Shown here: piece after piece, positions 9,552 through 17,459 of the stretch
How the letters are laid out: each line of letters begins with the position of its first letter
Position numbering within the stretch: the first letter of the stretch is position 1
DNA from: JBBQVS01 sp964250765
GTDB taxonomy: Bacteria; Chloroflexota; Ktedonobacteria; Ktedonobacterales; Ktedonobacteraceae
NCBI GenBank assembly: GCA_964250765.1
Contig: CAXUHF010000004.1
Location: forward strand, 17,981 to 81,980
Direction of reading: 5' to 3'
DNA: 64,000 nucleotides
Made by a program: the position numbers and the translations under genes
The notes under the pieces: model-generated
What the model was told of the DNA's origin: nothing
Database searches by the model: none
Seen by the model: the letters and a program-made list of their open reading frames with translations, nothing else

Positions 9552-10609
9552 CCCAATCCGCTCTTAATTCCTGTCACATCATATACACCGCCCATTTGCT
9601 CAAAGCCTCCTGTGAAGGGATCATCGGCAAGCAGCATAGGTGTGTCGAGGTCGATATAGCGGAAGCCGCCAACGCCTGCTACAAAGTGTGTTGCGGCACT
9701 GATGGCAAGCCTTGACTCAATCATTGCACCTATCATGAGTTGTATGCCGTTGGCACGACATACAGCAGCGATATCCATTGCCTCGACAATGCCCGATTTC
9801 ATCAGTTTAATGTTGATACCTGATACAGCATTCATTTTAATAAGACGTGCCACGCTTGCCGGACTAGAAGTACTTTCGTCCGCAAAGATAGGTACAGTTG
9901 TATGCTGCGAGATGTAGCGTAGTCCGTCATAGTCGTCTTTGTGTACAGGCTGCTCCAACATGAGCGGACGAATATTGCGATCATCGAGAGCTTCTAAGCA
10001 CAATAAGGCTTCATTGGGTGTATAGCCCTGATTGGCGTCGAGCGTCAGACCGAGACCAGGAGCAGCCTCACGAATAGCCTCGACACGTTCGACATCCTCG
10101 TATAAGTCACCACCAACCTTGACCTTGATACTTGTCACACCACGCTTGACGATATCACGTGCCAGCGTTTTTGCATGTTCAGGCGCAACAAGAGGAATGC
10201 TGATATCCGTTTCAATACTCGTACTTGCACCACCGAAAAAGACATAGAGTGGTACGCCATATGAACGTGTCAAGGCATCAAGTAGTGCCATTTCGATACC
10301 AGCACACACGGTTGACTGGTTATAATACATACCATGTACCAGCTTAGAAATGCTACGCCAGTGTGCCGCCTCTTTCCCTTCGAGCAACGCAATACAATCC
10401 TGAGCCGCTGCAAGTGCCGTAGCCTGACTCTCGCCCGTACTCGGTGGAAACGGAGCGCACTCACCATAGCCCACGCTACCGTCTTGTAACGTGAGCGTGA
10501 TAAGCACATTTTGTGCCGAGGTCACGCTACCCGTTGCAATAGCGAATGGCTCCAGGAGCGGTATGTTTAAAGGTTCGACGCGAACCGAGCGGATAATGGT
10601 TTGTGACAT
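9536..10609 (-). CDS. L-Ala-D/L-Glu (dipeptide) epimerase, enolase superfamily
   Basis: The enzyme epimerises dipeptides such as L-Ala-D-Glu released from peptidoglycan, so it belongs to murein recycling. Enolase-superfamily signatures of the muconate-lactonizing subgroup are visible: KVKVGG (general base lysine), DANQGYT, EQPV and DES for the three metal ligands, then IKLMKSG with the second lysine and IGAMIES. DLDTPMLL near the C-terminus is typical of the dipeptide epimerases. I chose ATG 10609 because GAGAGAA lies about 9 bases upstream; an in-frame longer start at 10645 lacks such a site. o-Succinylbenzoate synthase is a less likely relative. Confidence 0.85.
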   Translation of the reverse strand: MSQTIIRSVRVEPLNIPLLEPFAIATGSVTSAQNVLITLTLQDGSVGYGECAPFPPSTGESQATALAAAQDCIALLEGKEAAHWRSISKLVHGMYYNQSTVCAGIEMALLDALTRSYGVPLYVFFGGASTSIETDISIPLVAPEHAKTLARDIVKRGVTSIKVKVGGDLYEDVERVEAIREAAPGLGLTLDANQGYTPNEALLCLEALDDRNIRPLMLEQPVHKDDYDGLRYISQHTTVPIFADESTSSPASVARLIKMNAVSGINIKLMKSGIVEAMDIAAVCRANGIQLMIGAMIESRLAISAATHFVAGVGGFRYIDLDTPMLLADDPFTGGFEQMGGVYDVTGIKSGLGIEKK

Positions 10610-10665
10610 ACGGTTGGTTCTCTCATTCATTGATTTAATCAGCAAATTTATGCGATTACGTCACC

Positions 10666-10790
10666 TGTAGGGGTCTAATTCTATTACACCCTTGGGGCAA
10701 TGTACAATGCTGGAGGATATATGAAACGCTGCATCAATCCTATGAACATGGTCAATTGCTAACAGGATGTAATAGAATGAGACCCCTACA
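10666..10790. repeat. TGTAGGG palindromic element, copy A4 (degenerate)
   Basis: The arms TGTAGGGGTCTAATTC and complement are recognisable, but the right arm has several mismatches (AGGATGTAATAGAATGAGACCC), so this copy has begun to decay. It lies between the epimerase start and the end of the CysRS-like gene. Confidence 0.8.
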
Positions 10791-10796
10791 CAACAT

Positions 10797-11993
10797 CTAT
10801 GCACATAACCCTAATATCCTCGCCAAACGTAACACTTCGCTACCAAGTATACTATCATGCCCTTCCAGAGCGATTTGCGCGCCTTTACGCAGCATGAGGA
10901 CCGCTTCAGGCGTATTGAGGTCGTTATCCATCACGGACAAGAAGCGATTATGCAACAACGTGGTATCCTTGTTTTGCTCGTTTGAGAGGTCACTACCTAC
11001 AAACTTCTGTAGTTGCTCAAGTGTGTTAGCAGTTTCTGCGGCAATCTTGAGGTCTTCGGGGAAGCATTCCCACGGATAGCGGTAGTGATGACTTTGCAAC
11101 ACAATACGGATAGCATCAGGAGTGTATTCTTTGAGCAGGTTGCTAACTAGCGTTAGATTGCCCAGTGACTTGCTCATCTTCTCGCCATCCTGATAGACCA
11201 TACCTGTATGTGCCCAGATGCGTGCGAAGGGAGCTTTTTGTGTATAGTGTTCGGACTGCGCGATCTCACAGGTATGATGCGGAAAGTTGAGGTCGGCACC
11301 ACCACCATGAATATCTATCTGCTCACCGAGATAATGGAGCGACATAGCACTACATTCGATATGCCAGCCGGGGCGTCCAGGTCCCCACGGACTCGCCCAC
11401 GCGGGTTCACCCGGTGCCTGTGCTTGCCACAACACGAAATCGAGTGGGTCATGTTTGCGGGTGTCATTGGGAAAGTTACCACGCTCGTTCGCAATTTCGA
11501 GCATTGACGCATAATCCTTGAGACCCACTGCACGAGCCATAACTCCAAAACTTGGGTCGTGAGGTACATCGTAGAAGACACAGCCCTCGCTCACATAAGC
11601 ATAGCCATGCTCAACCAGCGTCGTCACCATCGCAAGAATGCCCGGAATTTCCTCAGTTGCTTTCGCATATACATCGGGCCGACGCACATTCAATGAGTCC
11701 ATATCGCGCAGGAAACGCTCAGTTTCTCGTCGGCCTAGCTCGTCCCACTGCATCCCTAACTCACGTGCCTTGCGTAACACGTCATCGTCGATATCGGTCA
11801 CATTTTGTATATATCTGACCTTGTGACCGCTAAATTCCAGGTAACGCATGAGCGTATCAAACGAGACATAGGTGAAGGCATGGCCCAGATGCGTTGTATC
11901 GTAGGGCGTGACACCACACACATAGATACGTACAGTATCGTCGAGCGGCACAAACGTTTCGAGTGATTGAGTAAGCGTGTTAAATAACTTCAT
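10797..11993 (-). CDS. CysRS/MshC-like class I ligase lacking the anticodon-binding domain
   Basis: A 398-aa class I synthetase fold that activates cysteine with ATP. Visible are the HIGH-type motif THLGH at about residues 34-38, the zinc-ligand region (YVCG, GWHIEC, FPHH) and KMSKS near residue 272. CysRS is usually about 460 aa with a C-terminal anticodon-binding part; this protein stops right after the helical DALR-like region (ends ARILGLCA). Its opening CGVTPYDTTHLGHAFTYV and the stretch GMVYQDGEKMSKS are closer in pattern to mycothiol ligase MshC than to common CysRS. It starts 14 bases inside the end of the TatD gene, so they form an operon. Either a compact CysRS or an MshC-like thiol ligase. 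Confidence 0.8.
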   Translation of the reverse strand: MKLFNTLTQSLETFVPLDDTVRIYVCGVTPYDTTHLGHAFTYVSFDTLMRYLEFSGHKVRYIQNVTDIDDDVLRKARELGMQWDELGRRETERFLRDMDSLNVRRPDVYAKATEEIPGILAMVTTLVEHGYAYVSEGCVFYDVPHDPSFGVMARAVGLKDYASMLEIANERGNFPNDTRKHDPLDFVLWQAQAPGEPAWASPWGPGRPGWHIECSAMSLHYLGEQIDIHGGGADLNFPHHTCEIAQSEHYTQKAPFARIWAHTGMVYQDGEKMSKSLGNLTLVSNLLKEYTPDAIRIVLQSHHYRYPWECFPEDLKIAAETANTLEQLQKFVGSDLSNEQNKDTTLLHNRFLSVMDNDLNTPEAVLMLRKGAQIALEGHDSILGSEVLRLARILGLCA

Positions 11994-12768
11994 TGGAATT
12001 CTCTCTTATATTGAACAGGCGGACGGCGTTTGCGGTCGTCACCTGGGCAATTTCTTCTAGTGTCATACCGCGCAACTCGGCAAGTTTCGCAGCAGTATGT
12101 TGTACAAAAAGTGGTTCGTTGCGCTTGGCTTTGAGTGGCTTTGGCACAAGATAGGGACTATCAGTCTCGACCAATACACGATCTAACGGAACTCTACGTG
12201 CCACATCTGGTAGTGCATTGCCCTGTTTGGTCAAAGGGCCAGCAAACGAGAGCACAAAGCCCGGAAAGCTGAGACACTCCTCTGCCTGTGCTACATCGCC
12301 CGAAAAGCAGTGAAAGACGCCACGCAAGCCTTGTCCATGTGCACGCAACAACTCCATTACGTCCTCGTGTGAATCGCGTACATGGATAATGCAAGGTAGA
12401 TCACATGCTCGTGCAAGGTCGAGGTGTGCACAAAATACGGCACGTTGTATGTCGCGCGGAGAAAGCATACGGAAATAATCAAGGCCAAACTCGCCAATCG
12501 CAACTACCTCTGGTTCGCGTGCCATTCCACGCAGCTGCTCTCCTATCTCATCGTTGTAGGTTGTGGCTTCGTGCGGGTGTACGCCAACTCCCGCATAGAC
12601 AATTCTAGGATGTGTCTTTGCAAGTGCAAGCGCGGCCTGACTCGATGGGAGATCACAGCCAGGGTCAATCATGCGTGTGACACCACCATCAATTGCAGCT
12701 TGAATAACGGCCTCGCGGTCAACATCAAAGCGGGGGGTGTCGATATGAGTATGGCTATCGACAAGCAC
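11980..12768 (-). CDS. TatD-family metal-dependent hydrolase (deoxyribonuclease)
   Basis: About 262 aa when started at GTG 12768, just before VDSHTHID. The metal-binding HTH opens the protein; further family marks are GVHPHEA, GEFGLDYFR, IIHVRDSHEDV, HCFSG and ETDSPYLVPKP. TatD proteins are cytoplasmic TIM-barrel nucleases with DNA repair and degradation roles. AAAGGA lies about 10 bases upstream of the chosen GTG. The longer open frame up to 12900 runs into low-quality GC homopolymer sequence and encodes no conserved residues. Its 3' end overlaps the CysRS/MshC-like start. Confidence 0.9.
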   Translation of the reverse strand: MLVDSHTHIDTPRFDVDREAVIQAAIDGGVTRMIDPGCDLPSSQAALALAKTHPRIVYAGVGVHPHEATTYNDEIGEQLRGMAREPEVVAIGEFGLDYFRMLSPRDIQRAVFCAHLDLARACDLPCIIHVRDSHEDVMELLRAHGQGLRGVFHCFSGDVAQAEECLSFPGFVLSFAGPLTKQGNALPDVARRVPLDRVLVETDSPYLVPKPLKAKRNEPLFVQHTAAKLAELRGMTLEEIAQVTTANAVRLFNIRENSNEVI

Positions 12769-12853
12769 GTTTCTCAATCCTTTCCATCCACCAATACTGA
12801 CATTAGTATAGTGTAGGGAAAGGATACGTGTCAAATAATGATACAAGCAAAAG

Positions 12854-12983
12854 GCAGGGAGACCGCGGCGGGGGGGGCCCCCCCCGGGGGCCCGGGGCAC
12901 AGGTGAGGGGGGGCCCCCNNNNNNNNNNCCCCTACACGTCAGCCACTGCGAACATGTAGGGGAGACCCTCGCGGTCTCCCTGC
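12854..12983. repeat. Nested palindromic element with assembly gap
   Basis: Outer arms GCAGGGAGACCGCG and CGCGGTCTCCCTGC are exact complements. Inside the right part a second pair, CCCCTACA and TGTAGGGG, repeats the terminal motif of the other elements. G/C homopolymers and ten Ns (12919-12928) fill the middle, so the true sequence is unresolved. Confidence 0.7.
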
Positions 12984-13003
12984 TAAAATTCAGGAATTTA
13001 TCA

Positions 13004-14134
13004 TCACACCAAATTCGTTGTCCCTGTCAGCACAAGACTATCACTAGCGGTACATGGAACATGGCTATTCGTGCCAATAGCAGCACTACTAACATTAAAC
13101 TTTCCAGTTAGCGCGGTACCTAGCTTTGCGTTCAACATTTGCTGAATTTGCGCATTATAGGTATTCTGCGGGAAGGTGAACACCTTCAAAACCGTCAATG
13201 TAGTACTTAGCACATTTATGGCAAGGTTGCCGCCTATCGCAGTCGGTTGAACGGTTGTGACCGCCGTACCCAGTTTAAACGAGCTACCCAGAATAATATC
13301 AGAGGTTACAATAATATTGCTGCCTTGCACACTCACCTGAATATTTTGTGCCGACATGTTATTATTGCCAATAGGAAAACTGCCTAGACTATTGCCTAAT
13401 GCGGTAAGTGACGCGGAAGATATCTCAACGTAGGCCAGACTACCACTTACTGTACTTGAAAGCGTCTGCGTATGTTGTTGATACATAGTGCTGACGCTAT
13501 TGCTTACCGCCTGCCCACTTTGTGTGGAATCCACTTGTCCACCGAGGCTAACAGGAACCTGTAAGTTCATAGCTAATGATGAATCGCCACAACCTGGCGT
13601 GGCATTGATGCCATTGAGTTGTCCAATTGGAATATGCAAGGTCGTGATAGGTCCGTTGATGAGGTTTGGACTGCCGGGCATTGGTTGCACACTCACCTGT
13701 ACAGTACTTGAGTCGAGGACGCTAAACTTGATAAGCAGACGAGCACTAATCGGTTGTGGATCGCCTGCATAAAGACTGATACGTATAGACGCTACAAGCC
13801 CACTCTGTGTTGGTACAAGGCTCGTGAGCAGAACCGATGGCTGAATCACAGTTGTCGCCATCGTCGAAGCCCAGCCCTGATCGGTTGCTGGCAACTTGCT
13901 GACGATAGAGGCAATTGCGGCACTCACAACTCCTGGCACCTGCTGATTCACACGTGATTGAAAGATGGGTGCCAAAGTCCCATTTGTAAGATAAATCCTA
14001 GCACTTAGTGGCGTCGTATCTTTCTGAGCATATGTGTGACGTATGGCGGCGTGTGCTGGCATGACCACAAGTGCCGAGACGAGCAGAGCCAGTAGTAACA
14101 TCCAGCCAATATGAAGATATGTTCGACGTGTCAT
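13004..14134 (-). CDS. Secreted protein related to the C-terminal domain of the neighbouring MFS protein
   Basis: A 376-aa protein with a clear signal peptide (RR near the start, a leucine-rich core, cleavage near AHAA at about residue 30). The rest is rich in S, T and V with alternating hydrophobic residues, suggesting a beta-rich extracytoplasmic fold. The end pattern IQQMLNAKLGTALTGKF, then a single Cys before DSLVLTG, parallels INQLLVSAVMPALRGQL, then Cys before ELLVLLI, in the MFS tail. It may be a lipid-binding LmeA/DUF2993-like protein, but this is weak pattern matching. It has GAGGAA 8-9 bases before ATG and lies 115 bases behind the MFS gene, probably in one operon. Confidence 0.7.
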   Translation of the reverse strand: MTRRTYLHIGWMLLLALLVSALVVMPAHAAIRHTYAQKDTTPLSARIYLTNGTLAPIFQSRVNQQVPGVVSAAIASIVSKLPATDQGWASTMATTVIQPSVLLTSLVPTQSGLVASIRISLYAGDPQPISARLLIKFSVLDSSTVQVSVQPMPGSPNLINGPITTLHIPIGQLNGINATPGCGDSSLAMNLQVPVSLGGQVDSTQSGQAVSNSVSTMYQQHTQTLSSTVSGSLAYVEISSASLTALGNSLGSFPIGNNNMSAQNIQVSVQGSNIIVTSDIILGSSFKLGTAVTTVQPTAIGGNLAINVLSTTLTVLKVFTFPQNTYNAQIQQMLNAKLGTALTGKFNVSSAAIGTNSHVPCTASDSLVLTGTTNLV

Positions 14135-14249
14135 TGTATTTTTCCTCGTGGGATGTAATCAATTTATTGTGTAGGGATGCAATGATGCACATGAATAAAA
14201 TACAGCGTATCCCGTTTCATTCGTTTATGTACATCATTATGCCCTTGTT

Positions 14250-16304
14250 TTAATGCGGTAACAGTTTGTTCAAGTCAATTGGGCCTTTGAAACAAAACGA
14301 GATTGGTGTTGATTGTGCGGCAACGCCCTGAATGGGTGGTGCTTTAATCAACAACACGAGCAGCTCTGTACCCTTTCCACACGCAATTGCGCTACTGGTA
14401 TGGGCCGAGACAAGTTGTGCGCTTTTGAGTTGACCACGTAGAGCTGGCATGACCGCGCTTACCAATAGCTGGTTGATTGCGCCTTGCATTTGGATTGCTG
14501 CATTTGGACCACTATCAATACCATCACGTTTGAGATGCGAGATGTTCAGGCTCAGATTGTGTTGCGCATCAACACCCAGTGTGCCATCCAGTTCGAGTGG
14601 CATCACACGATGAATCCCATTGGCGTCGATGTGCAGGTTCAGGTTTAGCACAAGCCCATCACCAAGAGTTGGTGTCACAGCCAAATCGGTCAGTGCCCCA
14701 CCTTTAAGATTAAGTTGCGAAACGAAAACCGAGGTCAACGCACCCGCATCCATACCAAGCTGTATCATACGAGGTCCCGCTATGGGCGTTGCCGTTGCCT
14801 TCATGGGATTGCTAGCACCAACGACCGTCGTTCCCGTCGCAGCATCGGTTGTATCATCAGTCGTATCATCTGGTCCGAACAAGAACGCTGCCAGGATACC
14901 ACCACCAATGAGCAATAGAATGAGTGCAGCACTACCAATAATAATCAGACGTTTCCGTTTGGGGTTGAGCTTTGCCTTTGCACCAGGAGCAGTAGGCACG
15001 ACAAGCGGCGTAACTTCGGCATCTTCACTAGGAACAGTGGGTGCCTCAGCTATGTCGGCTACGGCGAGTGTTTTTGCCTCGTGCATATCCGCGCTTGCTA
15101 CAATACCTTCACCACCAGCTTCTACCGCTACAGCAGCAAGTACTAATTCAGGCTCTGCCTCCTCGACAGGTGGCTTGCGACCCCAAAGAAAGAGTGCAGG
15201 GAGAAGCGCGATCAGGCACAAAATCATTGAAAAGAAGAAGACATCGCTATAGACCGTGTGTGCTGATGCAATCAGATGTGTTGCATAGCCTCTTGACCAT
15301 GCGCTAAACTGGCTCGCAGTTGCTGATGATGGCAGCGATGGATAGGTCGAGGCCAATTGCCGAAAATAGGCCAATGCCCATGATGTGAGAGCCGCCAGAC
15401 CGAGAATCATACCCACCATACGTAGGGCGGTTACAATGGCTGAACTAACACCAGCCTGTGTCGCCTTGACCGCATTAATCGCGGTTGTGCCTATTGGCGC
15501 AATTACCAGACCAAAGCCAAAGCCAGCTGTGATCGTACTAATCGTGATCTGTGTCCAGTCAACGCTAATGGGCCAGCGACTCATGAGATAGAAGCCAACC
15601 GCCGTAAAGAGTAAGCCGAGAATACCTGTCAGGCGACTAGAAATGTGTTCGCACAGCCAACCACCAAGTACTGCGCCAATCGGTATCATCACGGTCAAGC
15701 GTAACAATGCTAAACCGCTATCCAACACTGGACGCTGCAAGACAGTATCGACGAAGATGGGAATATCAGCCAATGCGATGATCAGCGCAGCACCAACGAA
15801 CAGACTGACCAGCGAGGTTGCACTGAACGCAAGTTTCTTGAACAAGCGCACCTCGACAACAGGCCAGCGCATCCTGAGTTCGACCAGTACAAAGGCGATG
15901 AAGAAGGCAAGCGCGAGGCCAAGCGCGATAGGATTGTTTTGCGGTGCGGGCGTATTTGCCACTGCTGGTCCTAATGATGTTCCTTGCTGCGCGAGGCCGA
16001 GACTCAAACAGGTCAATGCGATACCCAGCAACAAGGTTCCAATCCAGTCAATGCCCTCACCTAACCGTGTGCCTTTAGGAATCAGTATCCAAGCAGCAAT
16101 CATCAACCCAATCACAAGTGGTATGTTGAGATAGAAAATGTATTGCCAGCCAAGATGTTGCACGACAACCGCGCCATATAATGGGCCAAGCGCACCACCA
16201 GCCTCTGTTACCGCACCGATGATACCAAGTGCCAGACCACGCCGCTCTTTGCCATAAAAGTCGTTGGCAATCGCCATCGCTACTGGCACGATAGCACCAC
16301 CACC
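14250..16304 (-). CDS. DHA2-type MFS transporter with C-terminal extracytoplasmic domain, 5' end lost in gap
   Basis: The visible part starts at GGGAIVPVAMAIANDF, the conserved region near helix 4 of 14-helix drug/lipid exporters, so about 100 residues are missing. After the last MFS helix (near WGRKPP) comes an acidic/alanine linker of about 70 residues, one more membrane helix (RLIIIGSAALILLLIGGGI) and an about 200-residue extracytoplasmic domain that ends DLNKLLPH. That tail has two Cys residues (AIACGKG and FCFKG) and resembles the secreted protein encoded next. A standard MFS lacks such a tail. Order and type match mycobacterial lprG-Rv1410c (P55), which export triacylglycerides. The substrate here is inferred only. 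Confidence 0.8.
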   Translation of the reverse strand, partial: GGGAIVPVAMAIANDFYGKERRGLALGIIGAVTEAGGALGPLYGAVVVQHLGWQYIFYLNIPLVIGLMIAAWILIPKGTRLGEGIDWIGTLLLGIALTCLSLGLAQQGTSLGPAVANTPAPQNNPIALGLALAFFIAFVLVELRMRWPVVEVRLFKKLAFSATSLVSLFVGAALIIALADIPIFVDTVLQRPVLDSGLALLRLTVMIPIGAVLGGWLCEHISSRLTGILGLLFTAVGFYLMSRWPISVDWTQITISTITAGFGFGLVIAPIGTTAINAVKATQAGVSSAIVTALRMVGMILGLAALTSWALAYFRQLASTYPSLPSSATASQFSAWSRGYATHLIASAHTVYSDVFFFSMILCLIALLPALFLWGRKPPVEEAEPELVLAAVAVEAGGEGIVASADMHEAKTLAVADIAEAPTVPSEDAEVTPLVVPTAPGAKAKLNPKRKRLIIIGSAALILLLIGGGILAAFLFGPDDTTDDTTDAATGTTVVGASNPMKATATPIAGPRMIQLGMDAGALTSVFVSQLNLKGGALTDLAVTPTLGDGLVLNLNLHIDANGIHRVMPLELDGTLGVDAQHNLSLNISHLKRDGIDSGPNAAIQMQGAINQLLVSAVMPALRGQLKSAQLVSAHTSSAIACGKGTELLVLLIKAPPIQGVAAQSTPISFCFKGPIDLNKLLPH

Positions 16305-16404
16305 NNNNNNNNNNNNNNNNNNNNNNNNNNNNNNNNNNNNNNNNNNNNNNNNNNNNNNNNNNNNNNNNNNNNNNNNNNNNNNNNNNNNNNNNNNNNNNNN
16401 NNNN
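16305..16404. other. 100-N assembly gap of unknown true size
   Basis: Exactly 100 Ns separate the lipoprotein from the transporter. The end of the lipoprotein, any spacer, and the MFS start with its first helices are missing, so at least about 350 bases are probably absent. Confidence 0.95.
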
Positions 16405-17159
16405 CTTTCGTTATAATTCGACATAGTGAATATGCGCGTGGTCTGTGGAGTGTCGCCAGCAGCAGCCTGACCTGTGACGCTCACGAGATAGGGGAGCGAG
16501 TCGCCTTTGCCAATGCATGCAACCGTTTGCAGCATTGTGCCGTCAGGGACACCACCACCTGTAAAAAAGGCGAGATATTTCGCGTCAAGTTGGCCCGTGA
16601 TTTGCCAGCAGGGATTGCCACCAACAACGGCAGAAGTAGGCGGAGTGACATTCTGAACTCTGTTTACAACGGAGATAATACCTGTATTCGGGTTGGTAAG
16701 CGTACGTGGATCAAGAACACCTTTGATAACGCGCCATTGGCCTGTCACCGGATCAGTGATAAATTGATTATCGCCCACGCTAATAAGGTTGACTGTTAGC
16801 GATTGACCGGACATAATAACGGTCGCCTGCGCCTTGACTTTATCCGGCATGGACACATCGCCGTTGGCGGTGCGAATTTGTATCTGGTCTTGCTGTACTG
16901 GCCCTGGATTTTGTACTTCCATGGTGACATGGAATGAATTTGCCAGACGAAAGCTCTTTTGTAGCGATGTAAGCAACTGCCCCGTTGTAGGCTTCGGTGC
17001 ATGGGCCGCTTTTGTATTCGCGTTCGTGTGCGTCACATGGTGTCGCCACGGTAGTGTACAGCCTGTGATTAATAGCATACTTGCCAGACACAGGGCAAGA
17101 CAGGTCAAGGAATGTCTAAACGAGCCGTGTCCTACACGCTCTATTTGTACTGAAAACAT
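16405..17159 (-). CDS. LppX/LprG-like lipoprotein, 3' end lost in gap
   Basis: About 251 residues are seen. The N-terminus has a lipobox LITGC at about residues 30-34 after a hydrophobic stretch, so the mature protein should be a membrane-anchored lipoprotein. The remainder follows the LppX/LprAFG pattern: many short beta-type stretches with VTMEVQN, NGDVSMPDKVKAQA, QFITDPVTGQWRV, PCWQITGQL and finally TRIFTMSNY. Members carry acylated lipids in a hydrophobic pocket between membrane and wall. It lies directly ahead of an MFS exporter, as in the mycobacterial lprG locus. The family assignment is by sequence pattern. Confidence 0.8.
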
Positions 17160-17323
17160 GAGCTAGTGCCTCTTCCTACACGGACACGAACGAGTGTCGC
17201 GCCCTTACGCAGGCAGTCCTTTCATGCGGTCTGCCCTTTCTAAAAAAAGAAACGCGATCCCTTGTAGCTTTAGAGGTAGTTGGTACTTTGTGGTACAGAA
17301 TGAAATGAGGAGGATTGAACCTC

Positions 17324-17447
17324 TGTACGGGGTCTGATTTCATCACACCCTCGCGGCGACGAACCATGTTTATAAAACGTGTAATATTTGCATGATTCTC
17401 GAACATTGTATATGACTGCGAGGGTGTGATGAAATCAGACCCGTACA
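17324..17447. repeat. TGTAGGG-like palindromic element, copy A5 (divergent arms)
   Basis: The arms read TGTACGGGGTCTGATTTC and ATCACACCCTCGC with exact complements on the right. Against A1-A3 the changes (GTAGG to GTACGG, TAATTCTATTA to TGATTTCATCA) occur in both arms, so pairing is kept. It fills most of the 300-base gap between the lipoprotein start and the end of the propeller gene. Confidence 0.85.
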
Positions 17448-17459
17448 GGGGTTAAAGAT

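Noticed and set aside
14620..15252. Open frame of 210 codons on the plus strand
   Set aside because: It is antisense to the MFS tail region and rich in S/A as expected for a shadow frame.
14250..17159. A single 969-residue lipoprotein-MFS fusion protein
   Set aside because: It spans 100 Ns; both partial proteins match separate families and the MFS lacks its first helices. Annotated as two partial genes.
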